Source: a bacterium (GTDB taxonomy: Bacteria > Electryoneota > RPQS01). From it: DNA of 64,000 nucleotides. Position 1 is the stretch's first letter, and each line of letters starts with the position of its first letter. Location: assembly GCA_016702305.1 (NCBI GenBank), contig JADJEH010000017.1, forward strand, positions 310,001 through 374,000. The letters run 5' to 3'. The notes under the pieces were generated by a model. The model made no database searches. It was not told the DNA's origin and saw only the letters and a program-made list of their open reading frames with translations. Position numbers and translations under genes: made by a program. This document shows, one piece after another, positions 9,357 to 17,644 of the stretch.

Positions 9357-10502
9357 ATGATTGAATCTCCGTCTCCTTTCGCCAAACCGCATCCCGGCTT
9401 ACGCGTTAAAGAATATCAAGCGGTCGTCCCGCGCCCCACGCCTGATCAGATCGGGCGCTTCCCGCAGGACGCCACTGAACTGCTCGATCGCATCTGGACG
9501 CGGCACAACGAGCTGATTCCCTATGGGCAATACGGGCTCGATTGGATTCGCGGACGACATTTCATTATTGCCGGCGGCACCGGACCCGGTCTCGGCGGCG
9601 CGCTTGAAAGCGCGATTCGCCGCTTCGCGTCCGTGGATGGCAGCGTCACCGTCGTGTCGCGCGATTTGTCGCGCTCAGTCGGGTTTGAAATGGGTAAGCA
9701 GATGGTGCAGCGCGCGCAAAATATGGGCTTCGGCTCGCGTTACCATCTGTCCAATGACGGTATGGCGCTCGATGGTCCGAGCTTCGATTGGATTTTGCAA
9801 TCGCTCAAAGAATCCGGCGCTAAAGAGGTCATTACATCAATTGCGTCGCCGCCGCCATGGCCGGGATGCTGCCGGATACGCCGCCGATCTATGTGGAAAG
9901 ACGTGGACGAAGAAGGATTGTTTCAGTACAAACTTCTGCCGCTCACCGATCAGCAGATTGAGAACACGCGCCACATCATGGGCCGCATGGCCGTCGAGTT
10001 TCCCGAAAAGCTCGTCGAAGCAGGCATAAAGGTCGCCGTCACCACGTATATTGATTGGCGAGGCAGTCTTGACGTCATCAGCCGCGATCCCGAAAGCGTG
10101 TTCTATGGCAGACAGGGACCGTATTCGACAAGCCTCTATCTGCCTAAGGAATTCCTGCAAGCGGACACGATCAAGTCCTACGGCCACGGCCGCATCGTGC
10201 TCGATGTGTTCCTGCCTGTGATGCGGACGCGCGCGTTGGGATTTATTCCCGGCGCCATTCCGCAGTCGTTTATCTTCGAGAAGATGATGAAGCTCTCGGG
10301 CATTCGCCATCGCGACGTCCCAGAGCTTGCGCTCGGCACACTTGACCAGATCGGACGCGCACTGTCCGGCGGCACGCACAATCCCTTCCCGCGGCTTGAC
10401 GAACACGAAATTCCGCTCGAAGAGTGGTATTGGCAGATCGTGCAGCGGCTCAACGACGACCCCGCCAGCGAGTTCTACTGGAAAAAGTGGATCGAGATGT
10501 AG
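9357..10502 (+). CDS. FabV-like NAD(P)-dependent reductase, internal double frameshift
   Basis: A 381-residue protein resembling the FabV/trans-2-enoyl-CoA reductase family: a nucleotide-binding GGTGPGLGGALESAI motif near residue 72, a VTVVSRDLSRS strand, TDQQIENTRHIMG where FabV has ATQEEIDGTVAVMG, and VTTYIDWRGSLD where FabV has the YWNGSIGEAK segment. In my hand alignment the FabV catalytic Tyr falls on Asp, so enoyl reduction is uncertain. Between about 9838 and 9895 the displayed frame (SPPPWPGCCRIRRRS) is nonsense, while frame 2 reads NCVAAAMAGMLPDTPPIYV; a pair of compensating indels restores the frame at KDVDEEGLF. It follows the coiled-coil gene by 6 bases. Function is inferred from weak similarity only. 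Confidence 0.55.
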   Translation: MIESPSPFAKPHPGLRVKEYQAVVPRPTPDQIGRFPQDATELLDRIWTRHNELIPYGQYGLDWIRGRHFIIAGGTGPGLGGALESAIRRFASVDGSVTVVSRDLSRSVGFEMGKQMVQRAQNMGFGSRYHLSNDGMALDGPSFDWILQSLKESGAKEVITSIASPPPWPGCCRIRRRSMWKDVDEEGLFQYKLLPLTDQQIENTRHIMGRMAVEFPEKLVEAGIKVAVTTYIDWRGSLDVISRDPESVFYGRQGPYSTSLYLPKEFLQADTIKSYGHGRIVLDVFLPVMRTRALGFIPGAIPQSFIFEKMMKLSGIRHRDVPELALGTLDQIGRALSGGTHNPFPRLDEHEIPLEEWYWQIVQRLNDDPASEFYWKKWIEM

Positions 10503-10537
10503 CCAGCGGAGACGCTGGGCCCCTTCCCGCTGGCGCG
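10502..10537 (+). repeat. 36-bp intergenic palindromic repeat, copy 2
   Basis: GCCAGCGGAGACGCTGG, then GCCCCTT, then CCCGCTGGCGCG. It matches the minus-strand copies at 63835-63870 (about 31 of 36) and 4623-4658. It begins in the stop codon of the FabV-like gene and can form CCAGCG-GAGA-CGCTGG or a longer CCAGCGG/CCGCTGG hairpin. Confidence 0.55.
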
Positions 10538-10623
10538 AGCGCCTGAAATAGAGATCGAGTTGAGAATGCGAAAAGCCCGGGGTACCTGGCCCGCTTTGGG
10601 GGGGAAATAAGATCAGTTGAGAA

Positions 10624-10656
10624 GGAAAAGCCGGGTAATCACCTCGGGCTTTTTGT
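10624..10656 (+). terminator. Probable Rho-independent terminator
   Basis: AAAAGCC and GGCTTTT pair around a GC-rich loop and are followed by TTTTTG. The stem is short and has a mismatch. A second, weaker copy of the same words (AAAAGCCCGGGG) lies at 10571. Confidence 0.5.
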
Positions 10657-10889
10657 TTGCAGAGTCGTGTCTTGTTAGGGTATTGGTGGGCTGGCCATGT
10701 AGTTCAGCATGGCCATCGCCGTGAAACCTGCGACATCGGTGAAAAGTTGCGGCCGCAGCGGGAGGGAGGCCGCAGTGCCGATTTATCAGTGCCTCTTGTC
10801 AATATAGCCAACTTCAGCATTCCCCGCAATTCGGACACAAGAAGTCAGATTTCAATCCGTGAGTTTTCGCTATTTTCTATCGTAGGGAT

Positions 10890-10917
10890 TTGATACATTG
10901 TGTTGACTAACTATCGT
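10890..10917 (+). promoter_or_regulatory. Promoter TTGATA-N16-TATCGT
   Basis: TTGATA (10890-10895), 16 bases, TATCGT (10912-10917). It would give a leader of about 20 bases before the acyl-CoA dehydrogenase start at 10943. Confidence 0.4.
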
Positions 10918-10942
10918 ACACAATCAAGAGCATATCCGCACT

Positions 10943-12091
10943 ATGGAACTCGACTACTTCCTGACTGAAGATCAATTGGCACTGCGCGATCTCGCGCGGA
11001 AGATCGCCGAAGAGAAGGTCCGCCCGGTCGCCGCGCAGTACGACCGCGACGGGACGTTCCCGTGGGACATCGTCAAAATCTTTGCCGAGTCCGGGCTCTT
11101 CGGGATCGTCATTCCTGAAGAATTCGGCGGCCTCGGCATGGGCGTGTTTGAATTGGCCATCGTTACCGAAGAGCTCTCCAAAGCCTGCGGCGGTATTACG
11201 CTGGCCTTGGCGGCCTCGGCGCTTGGCACGTTCCCGATTCTGCTCTCCGCCAACGAAGAACAACAGAAACGCTACCTACCCGATCTCGCCGAAGGAAAGT
11301 ACCTCGCGGCCTTCGGTCTCACCGAGCCCAATGCAGGCTCCGACGCGGGTTCGATGCGTACGCGCGCCGTGTGTGACGGCGACGACTACGTTCTCAACGG
11401 CTCCAAGATATTCATCACCAACGGCGGTGTGGCGCATCTCTACACCATCATTGCCGTGACCGATCCTTCCAAGGGCTCGCGCGGCACGACGGCCTTCATC
11501 GTGCAGGATGATTACCCCGGCTTCAAGGTCGGCAAGCACGAAGACAAGATGGGTATTCGCGCGTCGGCCACGAATGAAATCGTCTTCGATGATTGCCGCG
11601 TCCCCGCGGCCAATCGCATCGGTCGTGAAGGTGAAGGCTTCATCGTCGCCATGAAGACGCTCGACAAATCGCGTCCCGGCGTCGCCGCGCAAGCCTTGGG
11701 CATCGCGCAGGGTGCGTTTGATCTGGCGTTGGATTATGCCAAGCACCGCTATCAATTTGGTCATCCGATTCTCAATCTGCAAGCGATTCAGTTCATGCTG
11801 GCGGACATGGCCACGTCTATCGAGACCGCGCGCGCGCTGCTCTACCAGACGGCGCGGCACATAGATAAGGGCAACAAGGATATCGGCCGCTATTCGGCCA
11901 TGAGCAAACTCTACGCAGCCGACGTGGCCATGAAGGTCACGACCGATGCCGTGCAAATATTTGGCGGCTACGGATACATGCGCGACTATCCCATCGAAAA
12001 GTATATGCGCGACGCCAAAATCACACAGATTTACGAAGGCACCAATCAGATTCAACGCTCGGTCATCGGGCATTCGCTGGTAAAAGGCTGA
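10943..12091 (+). CDS. Acyl-CoA dehydrogenase (short-chain/butyryl-CoA type)
   Basis: A 382-residue flavoprotein of the acyl-CoA dehydrogenase family, full length. The family signatures are present: AFGLTEPNAGSDAGSM near residue 122 (FAD/substrate site), YVLNGSKIFITNGG, QFGHPILNLQAIQFMLADM, and the catalytic glutamate in QIYEGTNQIQR near residue 365. These features best match butyryl- or short-chain enzymes, which oxidise acyl-CoA to 2-enoyl-CoA and pass electrons to ETF. No ETF or thiolase genes are in the window, so the gene is probably used with partners elsewhere. It is a single-gene unit with its own promoter-like element and a perfect terminator. Confidence 0.93.
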   Translation: MELDYFLTEDQLALRDLARKIAEEKVRPVAAQYDRDGTFPWDIVKIFAESGLFGIVIPEEFGGLGMGVFELAIVTEELSKACGGITLALAASALGTFPILLSANEEQQKRYLPDLAEGKYLAAFGLTEPNAGSDAGSMRTRAVCDGDDYVLNGSKIFITNGGVAHLYTIIAVTDPSKGSRGTTAFIVQDDYPGFKVGKHEDKMGIRASATNEIVFDDCRVPAANRIGREGEGFIVAMKTLDKSRPGVAAQALGIAQGAFDLALDYAKHRYQFGHPILNLQAIQFMLADMATSIETARALLYQTARHIDKGNKDIGRYSAMSKLYAADVAMKVTTDAVQIFGGYGYMRDYPIEKYMRDAKITQIYEGTNQIQRSVIGHSLVKG

Positions 12092-12140
12092 CCCATCGCG
12101 GGGGCAGGCCATAGCACCCGCCCTGCGATTCCCACAATAG

Positions 12141-12171
12141 AAACGCCTGACCAATCGTGGTCAGGCGTTTT
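12141..12171. terminator. Bidirectional terminator between convergent genes
   Basis: AAACGCCTGACCA and TGGTCAGGCGTTT form a perfect 13-bp stem around ATCG, with T and A runs on each side. It serves the acyl-CoA dehydrogenase (+) and the Nramp gene (-). Confidence 0.9.
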
Positions 12172-12195
12172 CATTTCCTTCGACGGCCGGCGTGG

Positions 12196-13458
12196 CTATG
12201 CGAATAGCAGGCTCCCGAAATAGACCAGCGACAGACCGCTGATGACGACGACCATCAGCCAGCAGATGATATTGTATAGCGGGCCGTTGACGTATTCATC
12301 CATCAGCGACTTCTTGTTCACCATGATCAACATGGGAATTAGAATGAACGGCAGCAGGACGCCGTTGACCACCTGCGACAAAAACATGACGCGAATCAGC
12401 GGCAGTCCGGGAATCAACACGAAGGCCGCGCCGAGCACAATCAGCGACGTGTAGATTATGTAGAATTGCTTGGCCTCATCGAACTTGTATTTGACTCCCG
12501 ACTCCCAGCCTAACGCCTCGCAAATCGTGTACGATGTCGAGATCGGCAGGATCGAAGCGCCGAATAGACTTGCATTCAGCAAGCCTAATCCGAACAGAAT
12601 CGCTGCGAATTCTCCGGCCGCCGGGGCCAGCGCCTGCGCGGCTTGTGCGGCCTCTTCAATCACAATCCCCAATGGATGAATCGTCTGCGCGCAAGTTACG
12701 ACGATGAACAGCGCGATCACGCTCACGCCGACGCCGCCGACAATCGTGTCTATCCGCGAGTACTTGTAGAGCTTGAGCGGAATCTCCTTCTCGACCACAC
12801 TCGCCTGCTGATAGAATTGCATCCACGGCGCGATGGTCGTGCCGATCACGCCGATAATCATCAGCAAGTAGGGAAACCCACCGGAAAGATCAGGCGTGAT
12901 CAGCGCCGCGCCGACCGCCTGCCAATCGGGATGCGCCTGCACTCCGGCAATGATGTAGGCCACATAAAACAGAACTGCTACAAGGAACACGCGCTCAATC
13001 GTCGCATAGTTCGCCTTCAACACCAAGCCCCACACAAGCAGCGCGGCGAGCGGCACGGAGATGTACTTCGAAATGCCGAACAGTTCACCGGCCGCGGCGA
13101 TTCCCGAGAACTCAGCGACGACGTTGCCGAAATTGGTCAGCAGAAGCGCGACCATCAGATAGAAGGTCCAGCGCACGCCGAACGTCTCGCGAATCAGATC
13201 GGAGAGTCCTTTGCCCGTCACCACGCCCATGCGATTGGACATCTCCTGAATCATGATCAGCGTGATCGTCATCGGAATGAAGATCCACAGTACATGCAGT
13301 CCGAAATGCGCGCCGGCCTGCGAGTAGGTCGTGATGCCGCCTGCGTCGTTATCAACGTTCGCCGTGATCAGCCCCGGTCCCATCACCGAAAGGAACAACA
13401 AAAACCTCGTCCAGGCGGGCGAGGTTTGAGTTTTCAATCTGGAGAGCAGGGAGGACAT
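12196..13458 (-). CDS. Nramp-related divalent metal transporter with altered metal site
   Basis: A 420-residue, eleven-helix Nramp-superfamily transporter. Helix 1 carries NVDNDAGGITTYSQAGA (D36, D38) where classical MntH proteins have DPGN; helix 6 reads GTTIAPWMQFYQQ where classical proteins have the metal-binding A-x-x-MPH. The Met and His of the Mn/Fe site are thus replaced by Ala and Trp, as reported for Nramp-related magnesium transporters that have lost the soft sulfur ligand. I therefore infer a hard cation such as Mg2+ rather than Mn2+ or Fe2+, which agrees with the MgtE_N/CBS protein two genes upstream on the same strand. It is the last gene of that block, 76 bases after the helicase. 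Confidence 0.85.
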   Translation of the reverse strand: MSSLLSRLKTQTSPAWTRFLLFLSVMGPGLITANVDNDAGGITTYSQAGAHFGLHVLWIFIPMTITLIMIQEMSNRMGVVTGKGLSDLIRETFGVRWTFYLMVALLLTNFGNVVAEFSGIAAAGELFGISKYISVPLAALLVWGLVLKANYATIERVFLVAVLFYVAYIIAGVQAHPDWQAVGAALITPDLSGGFPYLLMIIGVIGTTIAPWMQFYQQASVVEKEIPLKLYKYSRIDTIVGGVGVSVIALFIVVTCAQTIHPLGIVIEEAAQAAQALAPAAGEFAAILFGLGLLNASLFGASILPISTSYTICEALGWESGVKYKFDEAKQFYIIYTSLIVLGAAFVLIPGLPLIRVMFLSQVVNGVLLPFILIPMLIMVNKKSLMDEYVNGPLYNIICWLMVVVISGLSLVYFGSLLFA

Positions 13459-13534
13459 GGGAATGATGAATTATGACCAAGTGAACGCTATTACAGCCGC
13501 GACTTTAATTGACCATTCCGACTTGATCAAGAGA

Positions 13535-14821
13535 TCATCGTCCCATTTTTCTCGGGATGCTGGGACGGCGATGCGAAGAGGTGAACGTCTTCTTCTGCGG
13601 ACCGACGGTGCCGCTGGTCTTCTGCAGACTGTTGGCCTTCTCCGGCGCGGGAACCATGTAGTCAAAATGATTCAGCGCGGCGCGCGTCATGCCGTGACCG
13701 AGATGTCGCTCGATTTCACGCAGCAAAATCTCCTCGTCCGGCGCGACCAGCGAAATAGCGTCGCCTAACCGTTCGGCGCGCGCCGTGCGACCCGTGCGGT
13801 GCACGTAATCTTCCGGCGTCGCGGGCAGATCGTAATTGATCACATGCGTGATCCCCGTCACGTCAATACCGCGGGCGGCGATATCCGTAGCCACGAGCAC
13901 ATTGTGTTTGCCCTGCTTGAAACCGTCCAGCGCGGCCATGCGCTGCTTCTGCGTGCGGTCGCTGTGCAGACTCGCCACTTCAAATTTCTTCTGCGAGAGC
14001 ATCTTCTGTATCCGGTCGGCGCGATGCTTTGTGCGCGTGAACACCAGCACCGCCGGTGAACTCACTTCGTAAAGCAATTCCGTCAGCAGATCGGGTTTCA
14101 AATGCGCGGGCACCGGGTAGGCGGTGTGCGTCAAGCCGCGCGCCGCGCTGCCACGCGTGCCGATCGTTACCGTCGCCGGATTCACCAGAATCTCTTTAGA
14201 GAGCTTCAACACTTCCGCCGGGAACGTCGCCGAGAAGAGCATCGTCTGCCGTTCCTTCGGGACGCGCGCGATGATGCGCCGCACGTCGGGCAGGAAGCCC
14301 ATGTCGAGCATGCGGTCCGCTTCGTCGAGAACCAGCGTCTGAATCGTGTCCAGATGCAGCGCTCCCTTCGAAACATGGTCCAGCAATCGTCCCGGCGTGG
14401 CGACGATAATATCCGGTCCCTTCTTCAAGCCCTCCAACTGCGGGCCGTAGCCCACACCGCCGTAGACCGCCAGAATGCGCAGCTTCGTGTACTTCGCGTA
14501 TTTCTTTACCGCGTCTTCAATCTGCACCGCCAATTCGCGCGTCGGAGAGAGGATCAGCGCCACAGGACGCTCGTATTTCCCGGTGAGCACGCGCTGCAAT
14601 ATCGGCAGACCGAAGGCCGCCGTCTTACCCGTTCCCGTTTGCGCCGCGCCCATCAGGTCGCGGCCCGCCAGCGCCACCGGGATCGCCTGATCCTGAATCG
14701 GCGTCGGGCGCTCATAGCCCATGAATGCTACCGCGCGCAGCAACCGCTCGTCGAGATTGAATTGCTCGAACGCCGTGTGCACCGCGAGAATCTCTTTGTC
14801 TTTGTCTTTTTCTTTCGTCAC
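13535..14821 (-). CDS. DEAD-box ATP-dependent RNA helicase, RhlE-like
   Basis: A 428-residue RNA helicase with all family motifs in order: Q motif (GYERPTPIQDQAIP), Walker A (AAQTGTGKT), PTRELA, TPGRLLDH, DEAD in VLDEADRMLDMGF, SAT (LFSATFP), VFTRTKHRAD, VATDIAARGIDV and HRTGRTARA. A short basic tail follows. I chose the GTG at 14821: it overlaps the upstream stop as GTGA and has GGAAGAAGG in front, while the TTG five codons earlier lacks this. RhlE-type helicases remodel RNA in ribosome assembly, RNA decay and cold adaptation. Its place between two metal-transport genes is probably operonic convenience rather than shared function. Confidence 0.92.
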   Translation of the reverse strand: MTKEKDKDKEILAVHTAFEQFNLDERLLRAVAFMGYERPTPIQDQAIPVALAGRDLMGAAQTGTGKTAAFGLPILQRVLTGKYERPVALILSPTRELAVQIEDAVKKYAKYTKLRILAVYGGVGYGPQLEGLKKGPDIIVATPGRLLDHVSKGALHLDTIQTLVLDEADRMLDMGFLPDVRRIIARVPKERQTMLFSATFPAEVLKLSKEILVNPATVTIGTRGSAARGLTHTAYPVPAHLKPDLLTELLYEVSSPAVLVFTRTKHRADRIQKMLSQKKFEVASLHSDRTQKQRMAALDGFKQGKHNVLVATDIAARGIDVTGITHVINYDLPATPEDYVHRTGRTARAERLGDAISLVAPDEEILLREIERHLGHGMTRAALNHFDYMVPAPEKANSLQKTSGTVGPQKKTFTSSHRRPSIPRKMGR

Positions 14822-16098
14822 GTATCCTTCTTCCAAGTCTTGTAGAGCGTCGGCATCAACTCGTCCAGCGAGTCCTTGAAGCTAACCACCCCTTTTTGTA
14901 CGCCCTTGTCATCCACCACCGGGATGAACAAAAAATTATAGGTCAGGAACAGCTCGGCGATCTCGTGCAATCCGGTGTCCGGCGCAACTGAAATCAAGCG
15001 GCCCGATAATATGTTCCCCAATTGCAAGGCCGGGTCGGTCGTGAGCAGACTGCGCAATGACACCGCGCCCAACAGCACGCCGTCGTCGTCGTGCACGTAA
15101 ACGTAGTAGTACGCTTCTATCTCTTCGGCATTGCTGCGCAGGAGAGCGAGCGCGTCTTCCACGGTCTGATCTTCCGACAGTTCAAGATAGTCGGTCGTCA
15201 TTAACGCACCGGCCGTCTCTTCTTCGTACGTCATGAGTTCGGCCACTTCGGCCCGCTCATCTTCGTACTCAAAATTCTGAATAATCTGCTCGGACGCCGT
15301 CTCGTCCAGGTCCGACAACAGGTCCGCCGCGATGGACGGCTCCATCTCTTCGAGAATGTCCGCCGCACGCTCCGGCTCAAGGCTCTCGAAAATCGCCTTC
15401 TGCACGTCGTAATCAGTCTCTTCAAGCGCTTCCGCAGCCGTCTCGGGATCCATGGCCGCAACCATCGCCTGCCGCTGCCCGTGATCGAGCTCCTCGAGAA
15501 TGTCCGCGATCTCGCCGGGGTGCAGCTCTTTCAGACGTTGAGCGCCGATCTTCAGCCGAACCGGACCGGGAGCACCCTGCGAATCACTCACCGGCTGCAC
15601 GTACTTCCACGAGATCAGCTCGTCTTCGAGCTTCCGGCCAACCAGCTTCCCGGCCCGCCGCAAGGCATGTTCGTAGCCCAACCGCCGCGCCAGCCCCGAC
15701 AGCCCCACGTCCACATGCACGACCCACTGCCGCTCGCCGATCAAGAGCTGCACGTCGTTCACCCGCACCACCTTAGCCCCCTCAACATCCACAATCTGTC
15801 GGTCCCACAGCATGTCCCGCACGGACATGTCATCCGCCCCCAGCTCCAACGGCACAATCTTGTGCTCGTCAACCTTCAGCCGCCGTGTCTGAAGCAGGTC
15901 AAAGTACTCCTGCCCCGTGGCCGGGTAAAGCACCAGCCGACCGCCGTTGCGCAGCACCAGCCCCTTGACTTCCGGGAACATCTCGGTCACCTGCGCCACG
16001 ACATCCCAGACTTTGCCCATACCCGTCCCTAACGTCCGGGAATAGGCCGGTCGGCCAAGCATCGAGGACAGATAGACCAATTCTTCGGGATGGCGCAT
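14818..16098 (-). CDS. PRC-barrel/MgtE_N/CBS-pair protein without membrane domain
   Basis: A 426-residue soluble protein. Residues ~5-65 and ~85-165 look like PRC-barrel segments (LVYLSSMLGRPAYS; DRQIVDVEGAKVVRVNDVQL); ~180-290 is the MgtE N domain, a superhelix of repeats such as HPGEIADILEELDHGQRQ and LEPERAADILEEME; ~300-420 is a pair of CBS domains (AGALMTTDYLELSEDQTVEDAL; FIPVVDDKGVQKGVV). In MgtE these cytosolic domains sense Mg2+ and gate the channel, but here no channel helices follow. With the Nramp-related transporter in the same block it may be its cytosolic Mg2+ sensor; that link is inference. Its stop overlaps the helicase start, and a minus-strand promoter lies at 16182-16210. 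Confidence 0.88.
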   Translation of the reverse strand: MRHPEELVYLSSMLGRPAYSRTLGTGMGKVWDVVAQVTEMFPEVKGLVLRNGGRLVLYPATGQEYFDLLQTRRLKVDEHKIVPLELGADDMSVRDMLWDRQIVDVEGAKVVRVNDVQLLIGERQWVVHVDVGLSGLARRLGYEHALRRAGKLVGRKLEDELISWKYVQPVSDSQGAPGPVRLKIGAQRLKELHPGEIADILEELDHGQRQAMVAAMDPETAAEALEETDYDVQKAIFESLEPERAADILEEMEPSIAADLLSDLDETASEQIIQNFEYEDERAEVAELMTYEEETAGALMTTDYLELSEDQTVEDALALLRSNAEEIEAYYYVYVHDDDGVLLGAVSLRSLLTTDPALQLGNILSGRLISVAPDTGLHEIAELFLTYNFLFIPVVDDKGVQKGVVSFKDSLDELMPTLYKTWKKDT

Positions 16099-16181
16099 CG
16101 AGGGGTGGGGGGTTCGGAGCGCTTGGGATAGGGCCCGGCCGCGCTTGGGGAGAGGCGGACACGATGCTGGCTTAACCCTGT

Positions 16182-16210
16182 AAAATACGCAATCTGAGGC
16201 ACTTAGTCAA
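16182..16210 (-). promoter_or_regulatory. Minus-strand promoter TTGACT-N17-TATTTT
   Basis: On the minus strand TTGACT (16210-16205), 17 bases, TATTTT (16187-16182). It points to the MgtE_N/CBS gene, with a leader of about 75 bases. Its -35 lies ten bases from the -35 of the divergent plus-strand promoter. Confidence 0.5.
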
Positions 16211-16220
16211 ACTGCCCAGC

Positions 16221-16249
16221 TTGCGGATTTTCACGCATTTGCGTATCTT
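16221..16249 (+). promoter_or_regulatory. Promoter TTGCGG-N17-TATCTT
   Basis: TTGCGG (16221-16226), 17 bases, TATCTT (16244-16249). A start near 16256 leaves about 35 bases before the DUF1015 gene at 16291. Confidence 0.55.
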
Positions 16250-16290
16250 TTCACAGTCCTTTCACTGTTTTTCCCACACGGAGTTTCCGG

Positions 16291-17562
16291 ATGGCCCGCA
16301 TTCACCCTTTTCGTGGTCTAACCTATTCCCCCGCTTTGGCCGCGAAGCTCGACAAACTCGTCACGCAGCCCTACGACAAAATTGAAAACCCGCTGCAAGA
16401 AAAGTACTACGCGCGCGATCCGCACAACGTGATCCGTGTCATCAAGTCCGACGAAACGCTCAAAGACCCCGAGTCGCTCTACCCGCAAGCCGCAGCCACA
16501 CTCAAACAGTGGATTGCCGAAGGCACTCTCGTCGAAGCGCATAAGCCGGCCTTCTATCTCTACTACCAGACTTTCACATTCAACGGCAAGACCTACGTCC
16601 GCAAGGGCTTCATGGCTTCCGTCGCGCTCGAAGAAGAGCACGTCAAGTCGCACGAACACACGTTGGCCGGCCCCAAGGCCGACCGTCTGCGCCTGCTGCG
16701 CGCACTCGAAACCAACGACGAGTGCATCTTCATGCTCTACTCCGATCCGCACAGCACCAGCGTCACGGTGATGGACTCAATTGCCAAGTCGCACAAGCCG
16801 CTGCTCGAGTGCCGCGACGATTTCGGCGAACTGCATCAGGTGTGGGCCGTGACGGACGGTGATCTGATTGAACAATTGCAGAAACTACTCGAACCGTGCG
16901 ACCTGTTTATCGCCGACGGCCATCATCGCTACGAAACGGCCTGCAACTTCAAGCGCGAAGCGGGCGCCGCCGGGTGGAAACCGGTCGGTCACCAGGGCTT
17001 TGACCATCGCATGATGGCGCTGTTCCCTATGGAAGACCCCGGCCTCGTCATTTTGCCGACGCACCGGTTGATTCGCAATGTTGAGAATTTCACGGCGCAA
17101 AAACTCGTCGCCGCACTCGGTGAGAGCTTCAGCATATCGCCCGTCTCGAGCGCCGATGCACTGTTCGCGCAAATGGACAATGTCGGCACCGATCAGGTGT
17201 TTGGCATGAAAGCTGTCGGCACGCGCGACAACTTCTATTTCCTGCGGGCCAATGAACCGCTGGGCACCACGCGCACGCTGGGTGTGACCATCCTGCATTC
17301 ACAAATTCTCGAAAACGAGCTCGGCATCAACGCGCAGGTGCTCACCGCCGGAACGCATGTCGAATATGTGCGCAGCCGTCAGGAAGCCATTGACGCCGTC
17401 GGTCACAATGGCATTCAGGCTGCTTTCCTGCTCAACCCGACCAGCGTGGACGACGTCAAAACTGTCGCCGCCGCCGGGCAACGCATGCCGCAAAAGTCCA
17501 CCGACTTTTATCCCAAATTGCTCGCGGGTTTGGTCATGATGAAGCTCGACATACAAAAGTGA
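16291..17562 (+). CDS. DUF1015 family protein
   Basis: A 423-residue soluble protein of the DUF1015 family (full length for the family). The hallmark is FIADGHHRYETACNF near residue 207, with MARIHPFRGLTYSPALA at the N-terminus and YDKIENPLQEKYYARDPHNVIRV nearby, split here by a few residues. The family is often found next to serine and phosphoglycerate dehydrogenase genes, and the histidine-rich motif looks catalytic, but no reaction is established. Neighbours give no further hint: a promoter of its own lies upstream and a methyltransferase gene follows after 82 bases that include a palindromic repeat. Confidence 0.88.
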   Translation: MARIHPFRGLTYSPALAAKLDKLVTQPYDKIENPLQEKYYARDPHNVIRVIKSDETLKDPESLYPQAAATLKQWIAEGTLVEAHKPAFYLYYQTFTFNGKTYVRKGFMASVALEEEHVKSHEHTLAGPKADRLRLLRALETNDECIFMLYSDPHSTSVTVMDSIAKSHKPLLECRDDFGELHQVWAVTDGDLIEQLQKLLEPCDLFIADGHHRYETACNFKREAGAAGWKPVGHQGFDHRMMALFPMEDPGLVILPTHRLIRNVENFTAQKLVAALGESFSISPVSSADALFAQMDNVGTDQVFGMKAVGTRDNFYFLRANEPLGTTRTLGVTILHSQILENELGINAQVLTAGTHVEYVRSRQEAIDAVGHNGIQAAFLLNPTSVDDVKTVAAAGQRMPQKSTDFYPKLLAGLVMMKLDIQK

Positions 17563-17584
17563 TTCACAACGGGGCATCTAAACA

Positions 17585-17630
17585 GGGTGCCCCGCGTTGT
17601 TTCGCGGCGGCACCCGCTCGGGTGCCCCGA
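17585..17630. repeat. GGCACCC palindromic intergenic repeat, copy 1
   Basis: GGGTGCCCCGCG, TTGTTT, CGCGGCGGCACCC, GCTC, GGGTGCCCC. The middle CGCGGCGGCACCC can pair with either flank, giving two alternative hairpins (the right one is GGCACCC-GCTC-GGGTGCC at 17609-17626). The words TCGCGGCGGCACCC and GGGTGCCCC recur at 63079-63107. Confidence 0.5.
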
Positions 17631-17644
17631 ATACCAAGTAATCC

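Larger units (their letters stand above)
10503..10942. other. Intergenic region, no gene
   Basis: A 440-base gap holding the 36-bp repeat, a terminator-like hairpin near 10624-10656 and, at the right end, a promoter for the acyl-CoA dehydrogenase. The part between 10660 and 10885 shows nothing I can name; the short open frames have no coding signal. Confidence 0.6.
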
